In this document: positions 9,992 through 19,483 of the stretch, one piece after another
Layout: each line of letters begins with the position of its first letter
Numbering within the stretch: position 1 is the stretch's first letter
Origin: Solidesulfovibrio carbinoliphilus subsp. oakridgensis
GTDB lineage: Bacteria > Desulfobacterota > Desulfovibrionia > Desulfovibrionales > Desulfovibrionaceae
Assembly (NCBI RefSeq): GCF_000177215.2
Contig: NZ_CM001369.1
Location: 33,865 to 97,864, forward strand
Length of the DNA stretch: 64,000 bases
Reading direction: 5' to 3'
Notes under the pieces: generated by a model
What the model was told of the DNA's origin: nothing
The model's database searches: none
The model's input: the letters and a program-made list of their open reading frames with translations, nothing else
Position numbers and translations under genes: made by a program

Positions 9992-11128
9992 ATGGCCGCG
10001 ACGCCACTGCTCGAAGCCCGCCTGCGGGACTTGGCCCGGGGCCTGGCCGATATCCTTGGCGGCCTGGAAGTCGAACCCGGCCGTTACCGGATGAGCCCCT
10101 CGGCTCCCGGGCCGAGCCTCGACGCCACGTCCCTGGGCCTGGACCTGGAACGGATGCTCGGCCTTGGCCGGACCGAGGCCGGGCGGGACGCGGCCAAGGC
10201 CGTGCTCGACGGCTACCAGCGGGAGGACGCCTTTTTCGGCGGCTTTTTCTGCGAGCCCGAAGCGGAGCGGGTCCTGGCCGATTCGCCCGTCGACCGGGTC
10301 CTTGAGATGCACGCCAACTACATCACCTTTCAGGCGGCCGGGGCCTATGCGGCCATCGACCGGCTGCCGGCCCGGCCGGTGCGCTTCTACGACCAATTCC
10401 TGCCGGCGGCCGGCGGCCAGGGCCTGGCCCGCTACCTGACGGAACATTGCCCCTGGCACCGCAGTCCCTGGGGCGCGGGCGGCATGGTGGACAACCTCGG
10501 CACCATCCTCGACCTGAACCTGCGTCTGGGCCTGTCCGGATACCGCGGGCCCCTGGCCGAATTGCGTCAATGGCTTGACGCCAACCGGGATCCGGAGACC
10601 GGCCTGTGGGGGAGCGCGGACGTCCAGGGCCTCAATGGCCAGATAAACGGGGCCTACCACCTGATGCGCGGCACCTATTGCCTCCAGGACTGGCCGTTTG
10701 GCCAGGCCGAGCGGATCGTGGACGCCGTGCTGGCCGACCTGGCCGCCCACCCCGCCTTCACCCCGGGCCGGGCCCACGGCTGCCAGGACCTGGACCACTT
10801 CTTTTTGCTGGAACAGTGCGCGGCCAAGGCCCCGGGCCACCGGACGGCAGACGTGCGCCGGGCGGCCCGGGCCCGGCTGGCGGCCATCCTGGAAGAAAGC
10901 GCCTGCCCGGAAGGCGGATTCTCCTTTGAGGCGAAAAACGCCGTCACCGTGCACAACTACCTGCCCCGGACGTCGGGGAAAAAAGAACCGGATCTTCTCG
11001 GCTGCGTCTTTTACGGCCAGGCCCTGCTTTCCATCGGAACCATTCTCGGACTGGACGTGCCCTGGGCGTCGTCGTCGACCCATGGCCTGCCGGCGAGCAG
11101 GAGCGGCCGGACGGCTTCACGACAGTAG
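9992..11128 (+). CDS. Hypothetical protein, alpha/alpha-toroid (prenyltransferase/squalene-oxidase repeat)-like
   Basis: 378 residues, no signal peptide or membrane segment. I do not recognise a specific function. Segments such as DPETGLWGSAD and GQINGAYHLMRGTY resemble the repeats of alpha/alpha-toroid proteins (terpenoid cyclase/prenyltransferase fold), and the helices are rich in Ala and Leu. It sits between a sugar methyltransferase and the amidotransferase gene in one operon, which suggests a role in the same glycan pathway. The fold call is tentative. The gene is followed by 110 bp without a coding region. Confidence 0.75.
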   Translation: MAATPLLEARLRDLARGLADILGGLEVEPGRYRMSPSAPGPSLDATSLGLDLERMLGLGRTEAGRDAAKAVLDGYQREDAFFGGFFCEPEAERVLADSPVDRVLEMHANYITFQAAGAYAAIDRLPARPVRFYDQFLPAAGGQGLARYLTEHCPWHRSPWGAGGMVDNLGTILDLNLRLGLSGYRGPLAELRQWLDANRDPETGLWGSADVQGLNGQINGAYHLMRGTYCLQDWPFGQAERIVDAVLADLAAHPAFTPGRAHGCQDLDHFFLLEQCAAKAPGHRTADVRRAARARLAAILEESACPEGGFSFEAKNAVTVHNYLPRTSGKKEPDLLGCVFYGQALLSIGTILGLDVPWASSSTHGLPASRSGRTASRQ

Positions 11129-11238
11129 CACGGAAATTGCATTTTTAAGGCAGCGGGATCGCCATAGGCCCGGCGGCCGCCTGAAGACGGCGGCTTCAGG
11201 GAGGCCCGGCACTCTCTTCCCGCCCAAAGGATTCACCC

Positions 11239-12465
11239 TTGCAATACTGCACCCGTTGCCTATACCCGGCCAACCACCCTTACGGCATGTTCTTCGATGA
11301 CGACGGCGTCTGCAGCGGCTGCCGCGTCGACGAGGAACGGAAAAACATCGACTGGACGGAGCGGTTCGAGGCCCTCAAGGAGTTGGTGGCCAAGTACCGA
11401 TCCAAGGACGGCTCTAATTACGACTGCGTCATCGGGGCCAGCGGCGGCAAGGACAGCCAGTACATCGTCCACGTGGCCAAAAACCTGCTCGGCTTGAACC
11501 CCCTGGTCGTCACCTACAACCACCAGTTCAACACTGCCGCCGGCATCCGCAACCTGCAGCGGATGGTCAAAGAGTTCGACGTGGACCACCTGCGATTCAC
11601 GCAGAAGCCGAGTGTGGTGCGGCGCATGGCCCGGGCGGCCATGACCATGATGGGCGATTTCTGCTGGCACTGCCACGCCGGCATCACCACCTATACCATC
11701 CAGATCGCCGTCAAGTTCAAGATCCCGCTCGTCCTTTTCGGAGAATCGGGCCTGCAGGACATGGTCGGCATGTTCTCGCGGGAGGACATGATGGAGTGGA
11801 CCAAAAAGGTCCGCAACGAACATGGGCTGCGGGGTTTCTCCTGGAAGGACTTCGTGGGCTTCGAGGGCCTGACCGAACGGGACCTGCTCCCCTACGTCTA
11901 TCCCGATGACGCCGAACTGGAGGCGGTGGGCGTGCGGGGGCTGTACCTGTCCAACTTCATTTCCTGGAGCGGCAAGCGCAACGCGGAGTTTCTCATCGAG
12001 AAGCATGGATTCGAGACCCGCCGGCCGAGCCTGTCCCACAACTGCTATTCCAATGTGGAGTGCTGGCACTGCAGCGGGGCCCACGATTACCTGAAATTTC
12101 TCAAATTCGGTTTCGGCCGGGCCACGGACCATGCCGTGGCCGACATCCGGGCCGGCCGCATCAGCCGCGAACAGGGCCTGGAGCTTGTCCGCCGCTACGA
12201 CGGCAAGCGGCCCGGGGACCTGGATGTCATCCTGGAATTTCTCGGCATGACCGAGGCGGAGTTCGTGGCCTGCGTGGACGACATGCGCGACCCCGACGTC
12301 TGGGAACGAGACGGCCAGGGGTTGTGGGTCCAACGGGACAGCGTGCTCAACCACGCCTCCGGCCCGGCCGTCGAAAAGGCCCGGCTGCCCCTGGCCAACG
12401 CCCGGGAAGCCGCTTACCGCGACAACCAGTCCGACGAGCCCGAAACAGGCCATGTGTTCATGTAA
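11239..12465 (+). CDS. pseA: N-acetyl sugar amidotransferase, PseA/WbpG/WbuX family
   Basis: 408-residue PP-loop ATPase that, with HisH and HisF partners, converts an acetamido group to acetamidino in LPS or flagellar sugars. The PP-loop SGGKDS is at about residues 71-76. The N-terminus carries YCTRCLYP and CSGC zinc-type cysteine pairs, and NVECWHCSG a further pair. A TTG start is chosen because the family begins M-x-YCxxC exactly there and AAAGG lies 8 bp upstream; there is no ATG nearby. The three-gene set is split by two unrelated genes here. Confidence 0.9.
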   Translation: MQYCTRCLYPANHPYGMFFDDDGVCSGCRVDEERKNIDWTERFEALKELVAKYRSKDGSNYDCVIGASGGKDSQYIVHVAKNLLGLNPLVVTYNHQFNTAAGIRNLQRMVKEFDVDHLRFTQKPSVVRRMARAAMTMMGDFCWHCHAGITTYTIQIAVKFKIPLVLFGESGLQDMVGMFSREDMMEWTKKVRNEHGLRGFSWKDFVGFEGLTERDLLPYVYPDDAELEAVGVRGLYLSNFISWSGKRNAEFLIEKHGFETRRPSLSHNCYSNVECWHCSGAHDYLKFLKFGFGRATDHAVADIRAGRISREQGLELVRRYDGKRPGDLDVILEFLGMTEAEFVACVDDMRDPDVWERDGQGLWVQRDSVLNHASGPAVEKARLPLANAREAAYRDNQSDEPETGHVFM

Positions 12466-12474
12466 GGAAACGCC

Positions 12475-13482
12475 GTGAAGGAATCCGCCATCCGCGACTA
12501 CGACGACATCGAGATCCGTCGGGAGAACTACCGCCGCGACCAGGAGGCGCTTTTGCGGCACAAGGACCGCTTCGTCGCGGTCGCCTGTCCGGCCTGCGCC
12601 GCGGACGCCTCTTCGCTTTTCTACCGCCGCGACGGCTTCGAGTTCCGGGAATGCGCCGGGTGCGGCACGGTCTACGTCTCCCCCCGGCCGTCGGAAGCGT
12701 TGCTCGCCGAACACTACCGCACCTCGATTTCCGAACGGTACTGGAGCGAGGTGGTCTATCCCCGGTCCGAGGAAGGCCGGATGCGCCACCTGGTCGAGCC
12801 CCGGGTGAAGGCCATCCTTTCCCTTTGCGACAGGTTCGGGACGGGCGAGCGGGGCTTGGCCGTGGACGTCGGCGCCGGTCCCGGCACCTTCGCGGCCGTG
12901 CTGCGGGAGCAGGGCGGTTTCGGACGCGTGGTGGCGGTGGAGCCGAGTCCGGTCAACGCGGCTTTTTGCCGCAAAAAGGGCCTGGAGGTCGTGGAAGCGC
13001 CCCTGGACGAGGTTCGGGGCCTTTCGGACGCGGATCTGGTGGTCAGCATCGAGTGCCTCGAACACGTTTTCGACCCCGCCGCCTCTGTGCGGGCCGTTTG
13101 CGGCCTCCTGCGGCCGGGCGGGCTTTTCGTCCTGACCGTGCCGAACATCCGGGGCTTTGACCTTTTGTTGCTGCGGGACCGTTCGGACAACACCACCGCC
13201 CCGGACCACCTCAACTATTTTCACCCCGAGTCCCTGGGCCGCCTGCTCGAGCGCCTGGGGCTCGAAGTCCTCAGCCTCTCCACACCCGGCAAGCTCGACG
13301 TGGAGCTGGTGCGGTCCAAGGTCCTCGAAGGCCTTTTCCGCGTGGACGACCAGCCGTTTCTCAAGCGCCTCCTCGTGGACGACTACGAGACCCTGGGTCC
13401 GTCCTTCCAGGAATGGCTGGCGGCCAACGGCCTGTCCTCGCACCTTTTCGCCGTGGCCCGGAAACCCCTGCTCCGGCCATGA
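12475..13482 (+). CDS. Class I SAM-dependent methyltransferase with N-terminal zinc ribbon
   Basis: 335 residues. A treble-clef-like start has CPAC and CAGC pairs at about residues 37-64, then the SAM motif LAVDVGAGPGTF near residue 127 and IECLEHVFDP as motif IV region. The GTG start follows AAGGAAAC, 9 bp after the amidotransferase stop. It overlaps the next gene by 4 bp (ATGA). It is probably a glycan or lipid-linked sugar methyltransferase of this operon. Unlike the methyltransferase at 8787 it lacks the extra C-terminal Rossmann domain. Confidence 0.83.
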   Translation: MKESAIRDYDDIEIRRENYRRDQEALLRHKDRFVAVACPACAADASSLFYRRDGFEFRECAGCGTVYVSPRPSEALLAEHYRTSISERYWSEVVYPRSEEGRMRHLVEPRVKAILSLCDRFGTGERGLAVDVGAGPGTFAAVLREQGGFGRVVAVEPSPVNAAFCRKKGLEVVEAPLDEVRGLSDADLVVSIECLEHVFDPAASVRAVCGLLRPGGLFVLTVPNIRGFDLLLLRDRSDNTTAPDHLNYFHPESLGRLLERLGLEVLSLSTPGKLDVELVRSKVLEGLFRVDDQPFLKRLLVDDYETLGPSFQEWLAANGLSSHLFAVARKPLLRP

Positions 13483-14366
13483 CGCCGGAGGCGGTCCACG
13501 CCTATGTCTGTACCTGGCGCGAGGCCGAAAATATCGGCCCGTGCCTGGCCGCCATCCGGGCGGCCGGGGTGCAAAGGGTGTTTGTCGTGGACGCGGGCAG
13601 CGACGACGGCACGGCACAGCGGGCCAGGCAGGCCGGCGCGGAGGTGCTGGCCGCGCCCCGGGGCCTGGCCGGCCAGCGCCAGGCGGCCATCGACCACTGC
13701 CGGGCCGATCTCCTGCTGTTCGTGGACGCCGACGACCGGCTGCACCCGGACTGCGTGCGCCGGCTTCTGGCGGACATGGCCGGGCACGACTGCGACGTGG
13801 TGCAGGCCTCCAACCGGGTCCTTTCCCCCCGCCGCTACCTGGAACGGGGCATGGACGCGGTCATGGCGCTCGTTACCTCGCGGCCGGGACCGACAGCCAT
13901 GGTCGGCCGGCCGGCGCTCTACCGCATCGGGCCCCTTCGCCAGGCGGGCATGGATCTGGAATTCAACGGCGTGGGCAACGAGGATGCCGCCCTGGCCATC
14001 CGCCTGGAAGGCCTGGGGGCGCGCCAACGCATCGGCACCGGGCTGAGCTTTCGCCGCCATCCGGCCGGGTGGGGCGACAATATCCGGGCCTGGCGCAAGT
14101 ACGGGCACGGGGACGCGGCCCTTTTCCGCCGTTATCCCGACAAGCGGCGAAACGTCCTTCGCCATCTCCTCTACGTGTATCCCGTCGAGCGCAGCCGCCT
14201 GCTCTGGGCCGCCGGCCAAGGGCGTCTCGCCGGCTACACGGTCCTTGTGGGCGCGGCCCGGTTTCTTTTCATGCTGGAGGGGCTCCTTCGCCGGCGGCCC
14301 CCTGCCGTCTCGTTGCGGCCGGCCGCCGGCGTTTCGCCCGAGCGCTCCGGCAACGGGACAGGATGA
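13479..14366 (+). CDS. Glycosyltransferase family 2
   Basis: 295-residue GT-A glycosyltransferase. VYVVD-type strand VFVVDAGSDDGT near residue 34, and the DxD-like LLLFVDADD at about residues 80-88, bind the nucleotide sugar and metal. The central region has GVGNEDAAL, matching the acceptor-site acidic motif. A hydrophobic helix (YTVLVGAARFLFMLEG) near the C-terminus may anchor it to the membrane. The ATG overlaps the methyltransferase stop. It likely adds one sugar in the surface glycan. Confidence 0.87.
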   Translation: MTPEAVHAYVCTWREAENIGPCLAAIRAAGVQRVFVVDAGSDDGTAQRARQAGAEVLAAPRGLAGQRQAAIDHCRADLLLFVDADDRLHPDCVRRLLADMAGHDCDVVQASNRVLSPRRYLERGMDAVMALVTSRPGPTAMVGRPALYRIGPLRQAGMDLEFNGVGNEDAALAIRLEGLGARQRIGTGLSFRRHPAGWGDNIRAWRKYGHGDAALFRRYPDKRRNVLRHLLYVYPVERSRLLWAAGQGRLAGYTVLVGAARFLFMLEGLLRRRPPAVSLRPAAGVSPERSGNGTG

Positions 14367-14414
14367 TCCCCCCGCCGGACCAGAGCAACGCCGCGTGGCC
14401 ACCCCCGGACGGGA

Positions 14415-14431
14415 TTGGCAACGGTTGCCAA
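14415..14431. repeat. Perfect 8+1+8 inverted repeat
   Basis: TTGGCAAC, one central base, GTTGCCAA. It lies 48 bp after the GT2 stop and 68 bp before the sulfotransferase start. It could be a transcription-factor operator or a weak hairpin. There is no T tract, so a simple intrinsic terminator is unlikely. Confidence 0.5.
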
Positions 14432-14498
14432 ATGACCGACACAGGGCCAGGCCTGCCCAAGAAGCAAGGCCGCCGGCCACGAAAAGGAGAAGGCCTTT

Positions 14499-15542
14499 AT
14501 GCCAGACAACTATCCGATCTTCATAGGCGGGATGCAACGCAGCGGCACAAGCCTGATGCGCGCCATGCTCGGCTCCAATTCCCGGTTGGCCATTTTCGAG
14601 TGGGACCTGCAGATGTGGCCGGTCATTTACAGCCAGCACCGGGAGATGTGGGGAAAGTCCGGTATTGACGAGATTCAGGATGCGCTTCTGGAAGCGATCT
14701 ACACCAGCGAGAAGGTGGTCTGCGCGGTCAAGCGTCCCGAGCGCTCCCTGGTCGAGGCCTGCATTCGATCCAAACGGGCGGCAAACGAGTTTACGAGCAT
14801 GGAATCCCTGGCCGCCGGCGTGTTCCAATGCTTTCTCGACAGCTACCGGGATCTGCTCGACCGGGCCCGCTGGGGATTGAAGACCCCGGAAAACGAATTC
14901 TATTCCTCGATCATCCTCCGGGAGTTCCCGGACGCCAAGTTTGTCTATATCTATCGGAACATTGTCAGCGCGGCCGCTTCCACCAAAAAGATCGGCTGGA
15001 TGCCCTACAAATACCCCTACGGCCTGCTCCAGTACGCCATGCATTGGAACAGATCGTTTGAAACAGCCTGGGAGAATTGTGCCCGGCACCCGGACCGTTA
15101 CGTCGCCGTCTGCTACGAGCTCCTGACGGAATTCCCCGACGAGCACTTGAAACTGCTCTGCGCCTTTCTGGACCTTCCCTACGAACCGGCCATGCTGGCC
15201 CTGGCCGGCCACGGCAACGGCGATCCCCTGGCCAAGAGCTCCTCCTTTGACGATCAAACGGACCAAGGCGTCAATCCCCAGATCGCCAAGAGAAAGATCC
15301 ATGATTTTTCCGAGGAGGAACTCCAGCTCCTGCGGCTGGTCACCACCATGAACACCGCGACCAGGCAGGGCTTTTACAAGGAATACAATCCCGCGGCCTT
15401 TCCCCTCCAGTCCCTGGAGTGGCTTGTCCAGGCGTCCGTACGGGGGCAAAACGCCCAGGTCCGGCGCTTCGCCCTGGAGCTCATGCGCAAGATTTCCAGG
15501 AGGCCGCAGGCCGGCTGGAACCCCTTCGGCCGCTGCGGGTGA
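14499..15542 (+). CDS. Sulfotransferase family protein
   Basis: 347 residues. The N-terminal GGMQRSGTSLMRAML is the 5'-phosphosulfate loop of PAPS-dependent sulfotransferases, and VYIYRNIVSAAAS is the 3'-phosphate-binding segment with Arg and Ser. WGLKTPEN matches the family core. It would transfer sulfate from PAPS to a hydroxyl or amine of a glycan. It closes the rightward glycan operon, which suggests a sulfated polysaccharide or glycoprotein. It meets the next gene tail-to-tail with only 18 bp between. Confidence 0.87.
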   Translation: MPDNYPIFIGGMQRSGTSLMRAMLGSNSRLAIFEWDLQMWPVIYSQHREMWGKSGIDEIQDALLEAIYTSEKVVCAVKRPERSLVEACIRSKRAANEFTSMESLAAGVFQCFLDSYRDLLDRARWGLKTPENEFYSSIILREFPDAKFVYIYRNIVSAAASTKKIGWMPYKYPYGLLQYAMHWNRSFETAWENCARHPDRYVAVCYELLTEFPDEHLKLLCAFLDLPYEPAMLALAGHGNGDPLAKSSSFDDQTDQGVNPQIAKRKIHDFSEEELQLLRLVTTMNTATRQGFYKEYNPAAFPLQSLEWLVQASVRGQNAQVRRFALELMRKISRRPQAGWNPFGRCG

Positions 15543-15560
15543 AACCTGGCCGCGCCGTGC

Positions 15561-17207
15561 TTACGGCCGGGCATTGGCGCCTGAAAGCGCGAAAGCCTGG
15601 CCGAGCAGTTCGGCGCCGGCCGCGACCACGGCCGCGCACCGGGAAACGGCCGCTTCAGGCCGGTCTTTTGCCAGCTGGTCCAGCACCGCGCCGTAGTGTT
15701 CCCGGCAGTCCGCAAATGACCTGCTTTCCGAGGCCAGGGCCACCAGCAACCCCAGACGGGCCTGGGTTGCCGGCGTTGCCTCCCCGCCCCGTATCCGCCC
15801 CTTGAGGGCGGAAAGGCCGCCAAGGACCGTGGCCCGGTCGATGCGGGCCGCCACAGGCGCCGTCTGGCCCGAGGCGGCTTGGCAGGCCGGTTCGTCCCGG
15901 AGCCGGCGGTGGGGGACCCGGCCCCTGGCCAGGGCGTGGATCAAGCCGGACAGGCGCGTAACGGCCTGGCCAGGGGCGTGCCGATGGTAGGCCAAGGCCT
16001 CGCGCTGCCGCGCCACGACCCGCTCTCGAAAGGCAGGGTCGGCGCACAGGCCGCGCAGCGCCGTGGCGCACTCCCCGCCCGTCGGCACAACGAGCTTGCC
16101 CCGCCGGGCCGGCACCACGGCGCCGTCGGCCACCGGAACCATTTCGAAAACAAGGGCCGGACGCTCCATGAGCATGATCTCGCCGATCATGGACGAATAG
16201 CCGAACACCATGGTGAAATCCGAGGCGACGATGGCCTGGGCCTTGTCGTCCAGGTTCAGGCGGACGTCGTGCAGGCCAAGGCCCTGGAGCCAGGCGCGGT
16301 ACACCTCGAACCGGGCCGGCAACGGATCGGTCAGGCCCGGGGCCGAGGCTTCGGCCGGATGCGGGCGGCACAGCAGCACAAGATCCCGGCCGAACTCGGC
16401 CAGGACGCCAGCCATGCGTTCCATGATCCGCGTATTCTCCTCCAGGGCGGCAAACCACGGCGGGTGGTTGATTTCGTGGTAATCCGTGCACAAAAGGGCC
16501 ACGGTCTTGTCCCGGGGCAGTCCCAACCGGTCCCTGGCCGTGTTCCGGTCCAGGCTGCGGGCGGCATGCAGGTTGATGTCCCAGGGGACGCTTCCGGCGA
16601 GCAGGATTTCGTTGGGGCGGGCAAATCCGGCGCGCAAAAGCTCCTGCCGGCTGTTTTCCCCAAAGACGGCCAGGTAATCGGAAATGAGCCGGCGAAAGCC
16701 GGCCGTCTGGTAGGGCGAGCCGTAAAAGTCTCCATGCATGACCTGGAGGGTGGGGCGGCCGGCGGCGCGCAGGGTGTCGACCAGCGTCGCGCCGCGGCCG
16801 TAGCAATCCACCCCGAACACGCCGACGCCCAGACGCCGGCGGGCCAGAAGCTCCCGGGCCGTGTGCCGGACCTGGAGCTGCGAGCCGGCATTGCGGAGGA
16901 ACTGGACCAGGAAATCGACGGTCAAAACCCTGCGGCCCCGGGCCGTGAATGCTTCCAGGGCAGCGGGATCGTGGAGGGCCGCGCACAGGCCCGCCACCAC
17001 GGCGCGCAGGGCTTTGGCCACGGCCGCGTCCGCCTCCGGCGTGCGGAAGTGGTCGAAAGGGGTGAAGGCCACGCCCAGCCGGCGCAAGGCCGCGGCCAAA
17101 GCGGTCTCGTTGACCACCAGCTCATGCCCCATGGCCGCCAGGGCCTGGGCCACCACGGCATAATCGGCCAGGAAACAGTCGTAGATGAGCACGGCTTCCG
17201 GGCGCAT
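15561..17207 (-). CDS. Surface carbohydrate biosynthesis protein, GT-B/glycerophosphotransferase-like
   Basis: 548-residue cytosolic protein. The stretch from HGDFYGSPYQ to AGSVPWDIN and the later RPHPAE and SDFTMVFGYSSMIGEIMLMERPAL (in separate blocks) resemble CDP-glycerol glycerophosphotransferase/surface-carbohydrate proteins with a GT-B fold. An Ala/Arg-rich C-terminal third is variable. Its ATG shares one base with the stop of the upstream zinc-ribbon gene, so the two are coupled. A role in assembling or transferring surface sugars is inferred from fold and location only. Confidence 0.75.
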   Translation of the reverse strand: MRPEAVLIYDCFLADYAVVAQALAAMGHELVVNETALAAALRRLGVAFTPFDHFRTPEADAAVAKALRAVVAGLCAALHDPAALEAFTARGRRVLTVDFLVQFLRNAGSQLQVRHTARELLARRRLGVGVFGVDCYGRGATLVDTLRAAGRPTLQVMHGDFYGSPYQTAGFRRLISDYLAVFGENSRQELLRAGFARPNEILLAGSVPWDINLHAARSLDRNTARDRLGLPRDKTVALLCTDYHEINHPPWFAALEENTRIMERMAGVLAEFGRDLVLLCRPHPAEASAPGLTDPLPARFEVYRAWLQGLGLHDVRLNLDDKAQAIVASDFTMVFGYSSMIGEIMLMERPALVFEMVPVADGAVVPARRGKLVVPTGGECATALRGLCADPAFRERVVARQREALAYHRHAPGQAVTRLSGLIHALARGRVPHRRLRDEPACQAASGQTAPVAARIDRATVLGGLSALKGRIRGGEATPATQARLGLLVALASESRSFADCREHYGAVLDQLAKDRPEAAVSRCAAVVAAGAELLGQAFALSGANARP

Positions 17208-17608
17208 CAGTCGTTTCCAGCGGCCAGAATGCCGTAGATGGTCAGGGAGAGGATGCCGTTGAGGTCATACTCGGCGCTTTGGCCCAGGTTGACGCCTTCG
17301 CTGCACAAGGCCTCGCTCCAGGCCGGCACGCCATGCCACCGTTCCAGGATGGCGTTGCTGCACTGGGCCTGGGCTTCGGCCTCGCCGGCGTCGAAGTGGG
17401 GCACGAACCGGGCGAGCAGCGCGCAGGTGGCTCCTGGACCGAAGGCCACTTCCCGGTGGCAGGCGGGGCAGGTGAACCGGACCAGGGGGACGGAGGCCAC
17501 CGTGCCCGCGACATGGTCAAAGGCGGTCCGGCAGGCCGTGCAGCGGACCCGGTAAGTGAATTGCAGGGGCCCGACGCCGGGGCGAGCCGTGACATCCAGA
17601 ATTTCCAT
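17207..17608 (-). CDS. Small zinc-ribbon hypothetical protein
   Basis: 133 residues. Two CxxC pairs (CTAC about residue 23 and CPAC about residue 47) form a likely zinc ribbon in the first half. The second half ends with NGILSLTIYGILAAGND. I do not recognise the family. It is coupled (one-base overlap) to the downstream surface-carbohydrate gene and may assist it. The start chosen follows a non-coding divergent region; longer in-frame starts upstream run into it and look unlikely. Confidence 0.7.
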   Translation of the reverse strand: MEILDVTARPGVGPLQFTYRVRCTACRTAFDHVAGTVASVPLVRFTCPACHREVAFGPGATCALLARFVPHFDAGEAEAQAQCSNAILERWHGVPAWSEALCSEGVNLGQSAEYDLNGILSLTIYGILAAGND

Positions 17609-17924
17609 GTATATTATGCCCGCCAGAGATCTCGTCCGATTGCGTGGCCCGGTCTTGAAAATCTTTTCTCGGCCACAGTTCCGGCACGCAGTAGCTAAAA
17701 AGGAAACCACGAACAAGGCTCGGTTGCAAGCCGCACGATTTGCCGTAAAGCAGGACTGCTCCGTGGTCGGGAAAACGCTTTGCCGTCTCCGGAGAAGTAA
17801 TGCTACCGATTTTCCAAGAGCACGCCGCGCTCCACGCCGTTGGCAGCCGGAGCGGGAAAGGCGCAACCCTCGAAAAAACTGCCGGGGCGGAGTGTGGCCG
17901 TTCGGGTAAAAACAGGGGAAGAGC
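17609..17924. other. Divergent intergenic region
   Basis: 316 bp between the zinc-ribbon gene (leftward) and the radical SAM gene (rightward). It must hold both promoters. ATAATATAC close to the leftward start is a possible -10, without a good -35. No repeat or RNA gene was seen. Confidence 0.5.
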
Positions 17925-19358
17925 ATGACTTGCAACAGGGTGCTGCTCATCATGCCAGACGTCTGCCGGTACGACCACTATCAATGGGTTCCGAGCAGCT
18001 TGCTTTTTCTGGCCGCAACTTTGCTGGATGCCGGCTATCGTCCCCTGGTCATCGACGACCGCATTCAGTCGCGGGAGGCGACCTTGCAGGCCGTCCAGGC
18101 CCATCTGGACGAGACCCTGCTCGTGGGCGTCGCGGTCTCAAGCGGCGAACAGCTCGCCCACGCCGCCCAAATCCTGGAAGCCATCGCGGCCGTATCCGAT
18201 GTCCCTCTTGTGGTCGGCGGTCCCCTGCCCTCGGCCCTGCCGGAACAAATGTTCGAGCATCCGGCCGTTGATTTCGTTATTTGCGGCCGGGGCGAAGGCC
18301 CGATCCGGCAATTGTGCGATAGGTTGCGCGATGGCCGCAACGACTTCGATACCACGCCGCGCCTGTGGTGGCGCACGCCGGAAGGTATCCGGCAGTCCAG
18401 CGCCGCCCGGCATTCGGAACGCGTCAACGACTTGCCGCCTCTGCCGTATCTGAACAAAGATGTCATCGACATCTGGAATTATATCAATCCGGAAACACAC
18501 GCCTTCAACTACAGTACCGCTGTTGGTTGCGTGGGCCGCTGCAGTTTCTGTTACTGGCACGACTCCTATACATATTCCTGGTTCGACAACCAGCGTGTCG
18601 TAGACGAACTAGAGTCGCTCGGCCGGCAGCTTTCCCTGCGCAACGTCACCTTTGACGACCCGACCTTTTTTGTCGGCCGTTCGCGGACCATGGATCTGGT
18701 CGAACGCCTGCTGGCCAGCGAGGTGCGCTTCAAGTGGCGGGCCAACGCTCGCGTGGACACCTTCAAGCCTTTCACCATTGAAGATGTGCACACCATGGAA
18801 CGTTCCGGCTGCCACCTCATCCACGTGGGCATGGAATCGGGTTCCCAACGCATCCTTGACCTCATGCACAAAAACATCACCGTCGACGACGCCCTCGACA
18901 TGGCCCGCAAGTTCGCGACAAGCTCCATCCACCTGCGGTGCCACCTGATCATCGGCATTCCCGGCGAGACCATCGACGATATCCGCCGTTCGGGGGAACT
19001 GATCACCGAGATCGGGCGTATTAAAAAAGAGTTCGATTATACGGTCAACATCTTCATTCCCTATCCCGGAAATGCCTTGACAGAACTTGCCGCGACCATG
19101 GGCTATACCCCCCCGGACACCCTGATGGGGTATGTCGGCGTGGAACAGCATGGCTGCCTCCAGCGCACCAACGCCAACGGCCAGGCGCTGCCTTCCCTCT
19201 GGGACATCGACTACCGGCTGGACTGGTTTGAGCCTGCATATCAGAAGCAGCACGAAATTGCCTGGAAGGCCCTGCTCCCCGAGCTGGGAAAAATTCGGAC
19301 CGTGGACGGCCGGTCATACCATTTTCACAAAAAAGGGGAGGTCCCGGGCCTGTCGTGA
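17925..19358 (+). CDS. B12-binding-domain radical SAM protein
   Basis: 477 residues. The N-terminal half (about 1-150) is a cobalamin-binding-like Rossmann domain, with VGVAVSSGEQ and VVGGPLPSAL. The radical SAM core carries the CxxxCxxC cluster motif in VGCVGRCSFCYW near residue 200, followed by GMESGSQRILDLM and LIIGIPGET. GGGGAAGAG precedes the ATG. The family includes methylases and ring-forming enzymes, so the reaction is unknown. Placement next to surface-sugar genes suggests modification of a glycan or lipid carrier. Confidence 0.88.
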   Translation: MTCNRVLLIMPDVCRYDHYQWVPSSLLFLAATLLDAGYRPLVIDDRIQSREATLQAVQAHLDETLLVGVAVSSGEQLAHAAQILEAIAAVSDVPLVVGGPLPSALPEQMFEHPAVDFVICGRGEGPIRQLCDRLRDGRNDFDTTPRLWWRTPEGIRQSSAARHSERVNDLPPLPYLNKDVIDIWNYINPETHAFNYSTAVGCVGRCSFCYWHDSYTYSWFDNQRVVDELESLGRQLSLRNVTFDDPTFFVGRSRTMDLVERLLASEVRFKWRANARVDTFKPFTIEDVHTMERSGCHLIHVGMESGSQRILDLMHKNITVDDALDMARKFATSSIHLRCHLIIGIPGETIDDIRRSGELITEIGRIKKEFDYTVNIFIPYPGNALTELAATMGYTPPDTLMGYVGVEQHGCLQRTNANGQALPSLWDIDYRLDWFEPAYQKQHEIAWKALLPELGKIRTVDGRSYHFHKKGEVPGLS

Positions 19359-19440
19359 CGGGACCGGGACCTTTCCTCTTCGGGCCGGCGCGAGGAGGTT
19401 GGAAAAAGCGATTCTTTCGTTGCCGCCTTCATCGACAAGG

Positions 19441-19480
19441 GGCCAGCGGGCCGCCGGATGCCCGTGCCGGCCCGCTGGCC
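19441..19480. terminator. Possible bidirectional terminator hairpin
   Basis: A 12-bp perfect inverted repeat (GGCCAGCGGGCC ... GGCCCGCTGGCC) with a 16-base loop between the convergent radical SAM and PP-loop genes. It begins 4 bp beyond the leftward stop. No T run follows, so termination is not certain. Confidence 0.5.
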
Positions 19481-19483
19481 GGG

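Noticed and set aside
14415..14431. Sigma-54 promoter (TGGCAACGGTTGCC)
   Set aside because: The GG-to-GC distance is 8, not the required 10, so only the inverted repeat is reported.
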